Source of the DNA: Thermoanaerobacter thermocopriae JCM 7501
GTDB taxonomy: Bacteria; Bacillota; Thermoanaerobacteria; Thermoanaerobacterales; Thermoanaerobacteraceae
Length of the DNA stretch: 64,000 nucleotides
NCBI RefSeq assembly: GCF_001310975.1
Contig: NZ_BAZY01000003.1
Span: 79,875 to 143,874, forward strand
Direction of reading: 5' to 3'
The position numbers and the translations under genes are program-made. Position 1 is the first letter of the stretch. Each line of letters opens with the position of its first letter. A model generated the notes under the pieces. The model saw only the letters and a program-made list of their open reading frames with translations. It was not told the origin of the DNA and did not search any database. This document shows positions 46,434 through 56,415 of the stretch, piece by piece.

Positions 46434-47354
46434 CTATTTCTTCGGTGTATATGGTACTCCATCTGCAGCAGGTGGTACGCTCTTTCCACCGACACCAACA
46501 AGTGCAAGTATTGTTACTATATAGGGCAACATCATAATTATATTCTTAGAAAATGCCGTATTTTGAAGCTGCATGCTAAGAGCTGTTGCAAATCCAAAGA
46601 GAAGTGCAGCTCCAAAAGAGCCAAAAGGCGTCCATTTCCCAAATATCATTGCTGCCAGTGCAATATAACCTCTACCACTTGTCATATCAGGGATAAAACT
46701 ATTTAACGCACCTATTGACAGATAAGCACCACCCATGGCAGAAAGAATACCACTTAAAGCAACGCCAAGATATCTTAATTTTATGACATTTATACCCGCT
46801 GTTTCAGCCGCCTCGGGATTTTCACCAACTGCTCGAAGTCTTAAACCTAAATTTGTGTGAAACAAAAAATAATTTGATATGAATAAAATTATTATCATCA
46901 AATATACTATTACACTGTGACCACTTAAAACTTGGCCTAAAAATGGTATACTCTTAATTGCTGGTATATCTAAAGTAGGTAGCATAGGAGTGTCAACAGG
47001 AGTTCCTGTAAAACCATATATTGTATTTAAGAGGTATGCCGTAATACCCGATGCAAAAATATTAATAGCCATACCTAAAATTATTTGATTAGCCGTTAAG
47101 CTTACAGCCGCCCACGCAAAAATCAAAGCTACTATAAGCCCAACAATCATAGCACCCAAAAGTCCTAACCAAGCACTACCAGTGGCATGAGCAAACACCA
47201 CAGCAAAAAATGCTGCAATAAGCATAATACCTTCCATTGCTATATTTACAACACCAGACCTTTCAGAAAAGGTACCACCTAGCGCAGGCAATGCCAATGG
47301 TGTTGCCATCGCCAAAGTAGCTGCCCAAAGTTGGGGATTTAAAAATATTTCCAT
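46434..47354 (-). CDS. nucleoside ABC transporter permease (YufQ/NupQ type)
   Basis: A 306-residue membrane protein with eight to nine helices (GGTFSERSGVVNIAMEGIML; NLGLRLRAVGENPEAAETAG, the EAA-like loop). It forms the channel with the other permease. The ATG is directly at the 3' end of the upstream permease gene. Confidence 0.9.
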   Translation of the reverse strand: MEIFLNPQLWAATLAMATPLALPALGGTFSERSGVVNIAMEGIMLIAAFFAVVFAHATGSAWLGLLGAMIVGLIVALIFAWAAVSLTANQIILGMAINIFASGITAYLLNTIYGFTGTPVDTPMLPTLDIPAIKSIPFLGQVLSGHSVIVYLMIIILFISNYFLFHTNLGLRLRAVGENPEAAETAGINVIKLRYLGVALSGILSAMGGAYLSIGALNSFIPDMTSGRGYIALAAMIFGKWTPFGSFGAALLFGFATALSMQLQNTAFSKNIIMMLPYIVTILALVGVGGKSVPPAADGVPYTPKK

Positions 47355-48412
47355 TATACTTGCGCCTCCTTTTTGCGGTTTTTCGCAAATTTGTTTTTTA
47401 TAACCTCTGCTACTCTATGAGCTGCTACAAAGAACACTATAAGCCCTGTAATAACGTCTGCCATTTGACCTGGTACCTGCGCATTGAGCTGCATATACTG
47501 CGAACCAGTATCTAAAGCCGCAAACAAAATTGCGGAAAATATAACTCCTAGCGGATTGTTATTTGCAAGAAGCGCTACAACTATTGCTGTATAACCATAT
47601 CCTGATGTAAAACTATCATAGAGTCTATGCTGTACTCCTAACATCTGAACTGCTCCAGCAAGTCCTGCAAATGCGCCACTTAAACCCAATGAAAGCACCA
47701 TATTCAGAGGCACATTCATACCCGCGTATCTTGCTGCTCTTTGATTATATCCTACTGCTCTCATTTCAAAGCCCCATGTCGTTTTAAACATAAGCCAATA
47801 TACGAAAACAGCGGCAATAAGTGCGATAAAAATTCCATAAGAAAGCTGAGTATTCTTAATTAAAACAGGTATAACTGCACTTTCATTAATACGGGGAGAT
47901 TGAGGAATTGTTCCTCCCTTCTCCATCATAGGCCCAAATTGAAGCAAAAAGTGGCTAAAATATATAGCAATATAGCTCATCATCATAGTAGTTATAACTT
48001 CGTTAGCACCGGTATGGGCTTTTGCAAGTCCCGGGATAAGTCCTGCCCAAAGCCCTCCTGCTATCATTGCAGCTATAACTGCAAAAGGTATGTGGATATA
48101 CCAAGGTAATCCAGTAAAACTATAGCCTACCCAAACACCTACTATTGCACCTATCCAATACTGTCCTTCTGCACCTATATTAAATAGTCCAGCTTTAAAA
48201 GATATAGCTACACCTAATCCTGTCAATATAAGGGGCACAGCAGCTGCAAGAGTATTTGCAATATTATTGATTGTGCCAAAAGCACCTATAAACAAAGATA
48301 TATAAGCAGTTATAGGATTAAATCCTGTAATAAGCATTATAATAGAACCAACTATTATTGCTATAAGCACAGCTGCAGCAGGAATATACAGTTCTTTTAA
48401 AAGATTTTTCAT
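47354..48412 (-). CDS. nucleoside ABC transporter permease (YufP/NupP type)
   Basis: A 352-residue membrane protein with about nine helices. Signature segments are AISFKAGLFNIGAEGQYWIG and MFKTTWGFEMRAVGYNQRAA. It overlaps by one base with the ATPase and the second permease gene (48412, 47354), so expression is coupled. Confidence 0.9.
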   Translation of the reverse strand: MKNLLKELYIPAAAVLIAIIVGSIIMLITGFNPITAYISLFIGAFGTINNIANTLAAAVPLILTGLGVAISFKAGLFNIGAEGQYWIGAIVGVWVGYSFTGLPWYIHIPFAVIAAMIAGGLWAGLIPGLAKAHTGANEVITTMMMSYIAIYFSHFLLQFGPMMEKGGTIPQSPRINESAVIPVLIKNTQLSYGIFIALIAAVFVYWLMFKTTWGFEMRAVGYNQRAARYAGMNVPLNMVLSLGLSGAFAGLAGAVQMLGVQHRLYDSFTSGYGYTAIVVALLANNNPLGVIFSAILFAALDTGSQYMQLNAQVPGQMADVITGLIVFFVAAHRVAEVIKNKFAKNRKKEAQV

Positions 48413-49941
48413 TATCTCGCCTCCAATGTCGTCTTATCAAATCGTGAACCAGCCATAAGCATTCCTATTTGTTCTCTTGTGGCAGTTTTGCCGTCCAAAA
48501 TATCCATAAGCTGTCCATTGTATATAACTCCAATCCTATCTGATAATGACATTATTTCTTCTAGCTCTAATGAAATGAGAAATACAGCAGCACCTCTGTC
48601 TCTTAATTCAAGTATTCTCTTGTGGATATATTCTATGGCACCAACATCCATTCCACGTGTTGGCTGAACTGCAATTAAAAGCTTAGGATTGTATCCTACC
48701 TCTCTTGCCAAAATAACTTTTTGCTGATTTCCTCCTGATAACCCACGAGCTTTAAGCATGTACTCAGGAGGTCTTATGTCAAACTCCTTAACTTTTCTCT
48801 CAGCATTTTCATAAACTTTTTTGTATTGAATTACACCATGACGAGAATAGGTAGAATCCTTATATTCCCTCAAAATTAAATTTTCTGCAATTGTAAAATC
48901 CAAAACAAGTCCATCTGCTTGCCTGTCTTGTGGAATATACGATATACCCTCTCTATAAAGCTGTCTTGTAGTAAAATTTGTAACATCTTTTCCGTAAAAT
49001 AAAATATTGCCTGATTTCTTAGGCCTTAATCCCATTATAGCTTCCACTAATTCTAATTGCCCATTTCCATCAATACCTGCAAGTCCAAAAATTTCTCCTT
49101 CGTGTATTTCAAAACTTACATTTTTAACCTTAGGAACGTTCTGCTGGTCAACTACATTTAAATTTTTAACACTTAAAACGACATCACCTGGCTTGTACTC
49201 ACTCTTTTCTATTCTCAATACTACTTCTCTACCAACCATTAAATTAGCAAGTTCTTGCTCATTCGTTTCTTTTGTGTTCAAAGTACCAACAGTTTTACCT
49301 CTTCTCATAACAGTAACTCTATCAGAAATTTCTAATACTTCTTCTAACTTGTGACTTATAAATATTATAGACATACCTTGTTTTACAAGTCCTCTCATTA
49401 TTTCAAATAATTTTTCTATTTCCTGAGGAGTAAGCATAGCTGTTGGCTCATCAAGTATCAAAAGTTTCGCTTTTCTATAGAATGCTTTTAAAATCTCAAC
49501 TCTTTGCTGAAGACCGACAGACAAATCTTTTACTTTCGCTTCAGGCTCTATTTCTAAGTGATATTTTTTTGAAATCTCTCTTATAAGTTCATTTGCTTTT
49601 TTTCTATCATAAGTTATACCCTTAGGCTCCGCTCCTAATACAATATTTTCTGCAACTGTCAAAACAGGAATAAGCATAAAATGCTGATGTACCATTCCTA
49701 TGCCTTTTTCAATAGCTTCATGAGGACCACTTAGATTAAGTTCTTCACCATCAAAAATAAGCTTACCTGAATCCGGTTTATATAAGCCGTATATAATATT
49801 CATTAAAGTGGATTTACCAGCACCATTTTCTCCAAGTATAGCGTGAATTTCTCCTTTTTCAACTGTAAGATTGACATTGTCATTTGCTACAACCTTAGGA
49901 AACACTTTCGTAATATTTTTTACTTCCAATATGGCACTCAT
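48412..49941 (-). CDS. nucleoside ABC transporter ATPase, two fused NBDs (YufO/NupO type)
   Basis: A 509-residue ATPase with two nucleotide-binding domains. NBD1 has Walker A GENGAGKSTLMN and signature LSVGLQQRVEILKA, then DEPTAMLTP. NBD2 (residues about 255-500) has GIDGNGQLELVEAI in place of a canonical P loop, LSGGNQQKVILAREV, and VQPTRGMDVG for Walker B. This degenerate second Walker A is normal for the family. The gene follows a hairpin after the BMP gene. Confidence 0.93.
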   Translation of the reverse strand: MSAILEVKNITKVFPKVVANDNVNLTVEKGEIHAILGENGAGKSTLMNIIYGLYKPDSGKLIFDGEELNLSGPHEAIEKGIGMVHQHFMLIPVLTVAENIVLGAEPKGITYDRKKANELIREISKKYHLEIEPEAKVKDLSVGLQQRVEILKAFYRKAKLLILDEPTAMLTPQEIEKLFEIMRGLVKQGMSIIFISHKLEEVLEISDRVTVMRRGKTVGTLNTKETNEQELANLMVGREVVLRIEKSEYKPGDVVLSVKNLNVVDQQNVPKVKNVSFEIHEGEIFGLAGIDGNGQLELVEAIMGLRPKKSGNILFYGKDVTNFTTRQLYREGISYIPQDRQADGLVLDFTIAENLILREYKDSTYSRHGVIQYKKVYENAERKVKEFDIRPPEYMLKARGLSGGNQQKVILAREVGYNPKLLIAVQPTRGMDVGAIEYIHKRILELRDRGAAVFLISLELEEIMSLSDRIGVIYNGQLMDILDGKTATREQIGMLMAGSRFDKTTLEAR

Positions 49942-49953
49942 ACTCCTACCTCC

Positions 49954-49988
49954 AAAAAGGGGCTGAACAGTATTCAGCCCCGGTTTTT
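49954..49988 (-). terminator. partial terminator between bmpA and the ATPase gene
   Basis: GGGGCTGAA/TTCAGCCCC stem (49959-49981) with T runs on both sides, between two genes of one operon. Partial termination would give more binding protein than transporter. Confidence 0.8.
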
Positions 49989-50000
49989 TATGGTTTTAGT

Positions 50001-51059
50001 TTATTTTGAAACTTTGTCAGATACTGTTATCTTACCGTCTTTTATATCTTGTGCTAACTGATTAACTTTATCTATGATAGATTGTGGAACATCTTTATTC
50101 ACTTTACCTATTCCAACACCATCATTCTTTAAGTCAAAATATACAATACCACTCTTAAAGTTGCCATTTAAAGTATCTTTTATAACATCATATGTTGCAA
50201 CATCAACTCTTTTTACCGCTGATGTCAAAACATGATCAGGAGCTAAATAGCTTTGGTCTGCGTCAACACCAATAGCATACACGTTTTTCTCTTGAGCTGC
50301 TTTTATTACACCCTCGCCAGTACCACCAGCAACTTGGAAGACGATTTCTGCTCCTTGGCTTATCTGTGTCAAAGCCATTTGTTTACCTGTTGCTGGGTCA
50401 TCGAAATTATTTGTATAATTGAGTAGAATTTTTATGTCCGGATTTACAGCTTTTGCACCTTGTTGATAACCAGCAATAAAGCGATCAACTGGTGGGATTT
50501 GCATTCCGCCAACAACACCTATGGTGTTTGTACCTTTTACCTTACCAACTTTTTCTTTTTCCATTAGTCCAGCCATAGCGCCTACAAGATAGCCAACTTG
50601 CTCTTCCTTAAACATAGCTGATGAAACGTTAGGCCTGTCCGTTATTTCTGAGTCAATTATTAAAAATTTTGTGTCGGGAAATTTTTGTGATACCTCTTCA
50701 ACAGCATCGTGCATCATAAAACCTACTGCAATTACTAAATTATAACCTTGTTGTGCAAAATTTGATAAGTTTGGTACATAATCTTCCATTTTCTTGGATT
50801 GTATTACGTTTACTGTAATACCTAATTCCTTAGCAGCTTTTTGCAATCCTTCATAAGCCATTTGGTTAAAACTGCGGTCATTAATACCACCAACATCCGT
50901 AACTAACCCTACTCTAAAATCTTTGTTTTTAGTTTCTTGTGTGGCCTCAGGCTGTGTACCTTCTTGTTTTGTCCTTGAAGAACATCCTGATAACAGAACT
51001 GAAACCGATAACACTATAATTAACACAAATGCTAAAACAATACGCCACTTCTTCATCAT
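50001..51059 (-). CDS. bmpA: nucleoside-binding BMP-family lipoprotein
   Basis: A secreted substrate-binding protein of about 353 residues with a lipobox (VLLSGCSSR, Cys about 26). Segments GLVTDVGGINDRSFNQMAYE and VAGGTGEGVIKAAQEKNVYA are typical of BMP/PnrA/NupN proteins. It captures purine or pyrimidine nucleosides for the ABC transporter. ATG 51059 follows GGGAGG; in-frame codons further up (51071) are less likely. It opens the operon behind a sigma-A promoter and a perfect palindrome. Confidence 0.93.
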   Translation of the reverse strand: MMKKWRIVLAFVLIIVLSVSVLLSGCSSRTKQEGTQPEATQETKNKDFRVGLVTDVGGINDRSFNQMAYEGLQKAAKELGITVNVIQSKKMEDYVPNLSNFAQQGYNLVIAVGFMMHDAVEEVSQKFPDTKFLIIDSEITDRPNVSSAMFKEEQVGYLVGAMAGLMEKEKVGKVKGTNTIGVVGGMQIPPVDRFIAGYQQGAKAVNPDIKILLNYTNNFDDPATGKQMALTQISQGAEIVFQVAGGTGEGVIKAAQEKNVYAIGVDADQSYLAPDHVLTSAVKRVDVATYDVIKDTLNGNFKSGIVYFDLKNDGVGIGKVNKDVPQSIIDKVNQLAQDIKDGKITVSDKVSK

Positions 51060-51089
51060 ATAACCTCCCATAAAAATTTTTTTGTTACC

Positions 51090-51115
51090 GTTTACTACTT
51101 ATATAAGTAGTAAAC
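51090..51115. promoter_or_regulatory. 26-base perfect palindrome before bmpA, candidate operator
   Basis: GTTTACTACTTAT is followed by its exact reverse complement. It lies about 30 bases downstream of the -10 and about 30 before the bmpA ATG. A second short inverted repeat (AGAC-TT-GTCT at about 51119-51128) is adjacent. Either may bind the GntR regulator of the operon; the palindrome would also fold in RNA. Confidence 0.7.
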
Positions 51116-51142
51116 ATATAGACTTGTCTGACATCTAACTTT

Positions 51143-51171
51143 ATTATAACTTTATTAATCGCTTGTTACAA
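51143..51171 (-). promoter_or_regulatory. sigma-A promoter of the nucleoside operon
   Basis: TTGTAA (51171-51166), 17-base spacer, TATAAT (51148-51143). The remainder of 51,172-51,325 is AT-rich with no further clear feature. Confidence 0.8.
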
Positions 51172-51325
51172 ATTCTAAAATAAATTATTTTAGTAACCTC
51201 TTTTATAGATATCTTTTAAAATCTTCTCTTTTCTTTATATTTCGGTAGCAACAATTTTTTATGCAAAATTTAAAGCTTATTTTAAGAACTTTTGGCAATA
51301 TTGGTTTAAATATAGCATAAAATTA

Positions 51326-51346
51326 AGAGTGCTCATCGCACTCTAT
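51326..51346 (-). terminator. terminator after the cyclodeaminase gene
   Basis: AGAGTGC/GCACTCT stem overlapping the stop codon, followed on the minus strand by TAATTTTAT. Confidence 0.75.
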
Positions 51347-51984
51347 CCCGAAATTTTATTTAAAACTTTATTTACAATTTCATCCCTTATATTTTTGTAT
51401 TTTGCCAAAATCTCATCACATTCTTTATTTGCACTTTCAGTAATTTCTCTATCTTTAATGTAGGGAATATTCACCTTAACATTTAAAACAGCTCCCTCTA
51501 TTGCTGCATATAGTAGAATCGCCCCAACTGCCGCATCAGATATGGCATTAGGATTTCCGTATTCCGCAATCAACATCGTCGGGGTAAAAGCTTCTCCACA
51601 TAATCTCGCAAGTTTTAAAGGAACATTCATAGCATTAATATAAGCTTTTTGAAGCGCTTCGCTCCTTATTTTTCTATTTTCTTCAGTATCTTTTGGCATC
51701 TTAAGCGCTTTTATCACTTCGTCATAAGCTACAGTATCTTCATCAATAAGTTTTACATACTCAGCAAGAAGTCGCCTACATATACTAAGCCCTTGTTGAA
51801 TTTTTTCTTTGATGTCATCAGTATAATCTTCGTAAAATTTCCGCCCTATTGTAAGGTTATAAACCATAGAAGAAAGGGCAATCCCAAGACTTGCTGATAC
51901 CGCCGCAACACTTCCCCCACCCGGTGTTGGTGACTCCGAGGCCACTTTTTCAATATACTCCTTTAATGAATCATTAATTAACAT
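51343..51984 (-). CDS. fchA: cyclodeaminase/cyclohydrolase (formimino-THF cyclodeaminase-like)
   Basis: A 213-residue FTCD C-domain-type protein releasing ammonia from 5-formimino-THF to give methenyl-THF. SPTPGGGSVAAVSASLG is the folate-binding signature; the rest is helical. ATG 51984 follows AGGGAG at 9 bases. It belongs with ftcD at 60,101 and the hutI remnant: all three lie on the minus strand with 8 kb of other genes between. Confidence 0.88.
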   Translation of the reverse strand: MLINDSLKEYIEKVASESPTPGGGSVAAVSASLGIALSSMVYNLTIGRKFYEDYTDDIKEKIQQGLSICRRLLAEYVKLIDEDTVAYDEVIKALKMPKDTEENRKIRSEALQKAYINAMNVPLKLARLCGEAFTPTMLIAEYGNPNAISDAAVGAILLYAAIEGAVLNVKVNIPYIKDREITESANKECDEILAKYKNIRDEIVNKVLNKISG

Positions 51985-52074
51985 AAGATCATCTCCCTCT
52001 CTGTGTATATACTTTCCCACCACTACCTATTATACCAATGAGATATAATTTTCGTAATACAACATAAAAAATTG

Positions 52075-53171
52075 TTACAATATTTTTTCTCTATACTCTT
52101 TTGGAGTAAAACCTGTTATGTTTTTAAAAACTTTGCTAAAATAGTGTTGATCAGTATATCCAACTGCTTCGGCTACTTCGTAGATTTTAACCTTTACATC
52201 TTTTAAAAGTTCCTTTGCTTTTTCAATCCTGCAAGCAGTTAAATAATCTGAAAATGTGACACCCATTTCACTTTTAAATAAAGTACTTAAATAATTTGGG
52301 GTTATATACAATTTTTCAGCGATGCTATTCAAAGAAATATTTACATCACTATAATTTTCTTGTATTAGTTTGATAGCCTCATCAATTAATTTCCTATTTT
52401 TAGAATTTTTAGTAAGAGAAACATATTCACATACTACTTCTATTATATTTCCCATCCATTCTCGAAGGTTTTCTTTGGTAGATAATTCGGAAATTTGCCT
52501 CCAAGGGTCCGTTTCTTTAAATAAAATATCTGCATTTTCTCCAATTTCTATAAGCGACCGCGTAATAACTGCAACAAGCTCTAACCCCCATCTCTTTATA
52601 AATCTTCTGTATAATTTTTGTCGCGAAATTCATTCCAAATCTCGTTAAAAATATTAAGAGCCAAATCTTTATCTCCCCGTTTTATCGCTTTTGATAATTT
52701 CTCTTCCAATTTTAAAGGATATTTATAATATTCTGCTTTAAAAAATTTCAAGTCTTCTTTGTTCAAGGATGGTAATGGTTCCTTTTTTTTGTCCAATAAT
52801 TCTTTTCTTTTTAAAACCGCTCGTCTTACAGTTTCTTTTAGCGTGTCAATGTCGATAGGCTTTAAAATATAATCAAAGGCTCCTAACCTTATAGCTTGTT
52901 GAGCATATTTAAAATCATCATATGCACTTAACAAAATTACCACAACTAGAGGATCAATCTTTTTAACTTCCCTTGTAAGTTGGAGGCCATCCATAAAGGG
53001 CATACGTATATCCGTTAAAATTATATCAGGTTGTTCTCTGTTAAACACATGAAGAGCACTTTTTCCATTAGCTTCGCAACCTACCACGCGTAAATCCAGT
53101 TCCTGCCAATTAACATTATTTTTAAGCCCTTCCCTTACAATTGGCTCATCATCTACAATTAAAATTTTCAT
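52075..53171 (-). CDS. YesN/AraC-type response regulator (one frame break)
   Basis: Receiver domain (ILIVDDEPIVREGLKNNVNW; phosphoacceptor in PDIILTDIRMPFMDG; LKPIDIDTLKETV), a linker, and a C-terminal AraC DNA-binding domain (LNSIAEKLYITPNYLSTLFK; VAEAVGYTDQHYFSKVFKNI). The frames join at the T5 run 52615-52619 as DKKLYRRFIKRWGLELVAVI. Repaired length is about 365 residues. It partners the kinase upstream and probably activates the divergent sugar ABC operon. Confidence 0.92.
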
Positions 53172-53181
53172 AAAATCCACC

Positions 53182-54883
53182 TCACAAAACAGCAGGAATT
53201 ACAATCCGGGCAACAGTATTGTTATCTATTACTTGGTAATAAAGTCCATACTCTTCCCCATAATATAACTTAATCCTTTCATTAACATTCTGTATTCCAT
53301 AACTGTCTTTATCCTCTGACGGCGAATCCAATAGTTTATTTACCACATCCAAATCTATAGGATTACCATTATTTATGACCTCAAATACAATTTTTCCATC
53401 ACCTAAATAACCGTTAATCAAAATTTTTCCTTTTCCTTCATAAGTCTCTATCCCATGAATTATTGCATTTTCAACAAGAGGTTGTAAAATTAACTTTATC
53501 GTCTTGTAGTGTAAAATTCTTTTATCTATATTAAAACTCACCTCAAATTTATCTTTAAATCTGATTTTTTGAATTGTAATATAGCTTTCGACATGCTTAA
53601 GTTCTTTATCAACAGTAGTTACATCATTCCCTTTATTAATGCTGTATCTCAAAATTGATGCTAAAGAATTCACAATCTTACTTATTTCAGGTGCATTGTG
53701 CTTTACTGCCAACCAATTTACAGTATCAAGTGTATTGTATAAAAAATGCGGATTTATCTGTGCTTGCAAAGCCTTTAATTCCGCGTCTTTTTCCTTTATT
53801 TTTGATAAATACACTTCATGTATAAGTTCATTTATCCTTTTTATCATGTAGTTAAAACTTGAATATAATACTCCTATTTCTCCATCCCAGTTTTCTTCAA
53901 CACTTATGTTGAAATTTCCTTTCTCAACTCTTTTCATTTCAGTAGCAAGTTTTATTATTGGCTGTGAAATACTGTATGAAAAATAGAGAGAAATTAAGGC
54001 TGCAATTACAACACTCAAAAGCGCAGTAAGATAGATAAAATTTCTTATCATCTTAGCTTTTTCATTAAGTTCATTCAGAGGTATCATACCGACAAGTTTC
54101 CACCCATTTTGAGGTAGAGTATTGTATATAACCATTATTTTATTACCATTCATAGTAATAAAATTACTTCTAGAACTGCTATTGTATAATTTAGTGGTAT
54201 AAGGATATAAAAAGCTTTTGTCTTCAGAATATATCAGCTCTCCTTTGTCATCAACGAGATACACCTTTCCAGTTTTTCCAAGGTGTATATCAGATATTAT
54301 TGAAGCAATTTTTGACATATCCATATCTACAGAAATAACTGCTATAGGTTTAGTAAAATTTTTTACATCGAAAACCAACCTCGAAACAGAAATCATTTGT
54401 TTCCCAAAATCATTGTTTATATACCAGTACAACCTGCCATTTAGCTGTATAGTTTTTTTATACCATTCTTTATCTTCTACTACTTTTGAAGACATCACAT
54501 CATTTTGTTCTAATCTCATTGGGTATTGATTTTTACGCAAAGCAAAAATCTCTATAGAAGAATAATTTTTATTAAATATTCCAGGATATAATATACTGTT
54601 CCTAATAGCTGTAACTTCTCTGTTTATTTGAAAAGGAGTTTCTTTGTCATTGCGTGACAAATTATATTGAAGTTCCTTATTCATCGAAATATAAAGTATA
54701 GTATTCTTCATATTTTCTAGCATCTTTGATATGTTTTTATTAGCTTGATTTAAAGTCTGAAAAGTACTCTTTCTTACCTCTTCATTTATATATCTTGATG
54801 TAATATTACCTGTTATCGCTGCCACCATTACAAGCGGTATAACTATTATTAAAATATATGAAAGCAAAATTTTTATATAACAT
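53182..54883 (-). CDS. YesM-type sensor histidine kinase (frame break near the N terminus)
   Basis: A membrane kinase of about 566 residues with a dCACHE-like extracellular sensor between two helices (about 12-35; 280-305), HAMP (QPIIKLATEMKRVEKGNFNI), His_kinase domain (LKALQAQINPHFLYNTLDTV, phosphorylated His in NPHFLYN), and HATPase (NGNPIDLD). The first five or so residues are in another frame; one added base in 54866-54874 gives MLYKNFLLSYILII from ATG 54883. It diverges from the sugar transporter genes. Confidence 0.92.
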
Positions 54884-54988
54884 AAAAACCACCTTTATAA
54901 AATATTTCAACGAAATAAATCAATTACCTCCCTTACACATAAAAGTTTATAAAAAACTACACAAAATATTAAAAATATCACATTATTT

Positions 54989-55004
54989 TTGCAACCGATT
55001 TCTT
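54989..55004. promoter_or_regulatory. cre-like site overlapping the -35
   Basis: TTGCAACCGATTTCTT matches WTGNAANCGNWWNCAW except for CT in place of CA, the same deviation as the nagE site. It covers the -35 of the sugar ABC operon. Confidence 0.5.
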
Positions 55005-55017
55005 ATATAATTATTAT
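54989..55017 (+). promoter_or_regulatory. sigma-A promoter of the sugar ABC operon
   Basis: TTGCAA (54989-54994), 17-base spacer, TATTAT (55012-55017), about 40 bases before the start codon. Confidence 0.78.
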
Positions 55018-55056
55018 ACAACATCAAAACTATATTTAGTTAAGGAGGAGTTTTTG

Positions 55057-56343
55057 ATGGGTAAAAAAAATAAAATCCTGACCTTAATAGTTTCGCTGGC
55101 ACTAATAGTAACTTTAATTGCTGGTTGTGGTTCTAACACGAGCTCGTCCACTTCAAGTAATACTTCTAAAGACGAACCAGTTACAATTACTTATTCTGCA
55201 GGTAAAGATTCCACACCAGCTACTCAAAAATTAATTGAAGCTTTTGAAAAAAAAATATCCAAATATTAAAGTCAAATTTCAAGAACTACCCAACTCTACA
55301 GATGATCAACATAATTCATATGTCACTGCATTGTCAGCAGGAGATTCAAGTATCGATGTTTTAGCAATGGACATTATTTGGACACCTGAATTTGCTGCTG
55401 CTGATTGGTTACTTCCATTAGATGATAAATTTACAGAAGAAATGAGAGAAAAGTTTTTACCGGGACCCGTTGAAGCGGTAACATATAATGGCCATGTGTG
55501 GGCAGTACCAAGATTTACAGACGCAGGAGTTCTCTATTATAGAAAAGATATCATAGATACTCCTCCGAAAACTTGGGATGAATTAATTCAAATGTCAAAA
55601 GAAAATGTTGGTAAAGGTGGTACTAAATATGGAATAGTATTTCAGGGCAATCAATATGAAGGTTTAGTTTGCGATGCTTTAGAACTTATAGGAAGCAATG
55701 GTGGAAGTGTTCTTGAAGGAGACAAAGTGACAATAAACACACCACAAGCAGTAGCAGGACTTCAATACCTGATAGATTTAGTAAAGATCGCTCCTCCAGG
55801 TGTAACAACGTATCAAGAAGAAGAGGCAAGGAATGTATTCCAACAAGGTGAAGCAATTTTTATGAGAAACTGGCCTTATGCATGGTCTTTAGTAAATGGA
55901 GATGATTCCCCAATAAAAGGTAAAGTAGGTATAGCTCCAATTCCAAAAGGAAAAAACGGCCAAGCTGGAACCCAGTTTTAGGGGGATGGAATCTCGGTAT
56001 AAACAAATACTCAAAACATCCTGAAGAAGCATGGAAATTTATAGAATTTGTTACAAGTGAAGAAGGTCAAAAGATAACCGCTTTAGAAGGCGGCAATCTC
56101 CCAACAATAAAATCTTTATATCAAGATGAAGAAGTTTTGGCAAAAAATCCTTATTGGGCAGATTTTTATAATGCATTCATAACAGCTAAGCCAAGACCTG
56201 TATCTCCTTTTTATCCTCAAATGTCTGATTCAATGCAAATTAACTTTCATAAAGCTTTGACAGGAGAAATAACGGCACAGCAAGCTATACAAAATATAGA
56301 AAAAGATTTGAACGACATAATTAAAAATGAAGGTAAAAAGTAA
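55057..56343 (+). CDS. sugar ABC transporter substrate-binding lipoprotein (two frame breaks)
   Basis: Family 1 extracellular solute-binding protein of about 428 residues, lipobox LIAGCGSN (Cys about 24). The frames join at the A9 run 55247-55255 (here one base too many: EKKYPNIKVKFQEL) and at CCC 55971-55973 (one too few: GTPVLGGWNLGINK). It captures maltose- or trehalose-type oligosaccharides; trehalose/maltose is inferred from the GH13 partner. ATG 55057 has AAGGAGGAG at good spacing. Confidence 0.9.
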
Positions 56344-56371
56344 ACTTAATGTACTTCTTCATACAAATCCA

Positions 56372-56395
56372 AAGTGGCAGCTCTCGCTGCCACTT
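56372..56395 (+). other. intercistronic stem-loop
   Basis: Perfect ten-base-pair stem AAGTGGCAGC/GCTGCCACTT with a TCTC loop and no T tract, between the binding-protein and permease genes. Probably protects the upstream mRNA from 3' decay, as in malE-malF. Confidence 0.7.
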
Positions 56396-56415
56396 AATAT
56401 AAAGAAGGTGATAAC

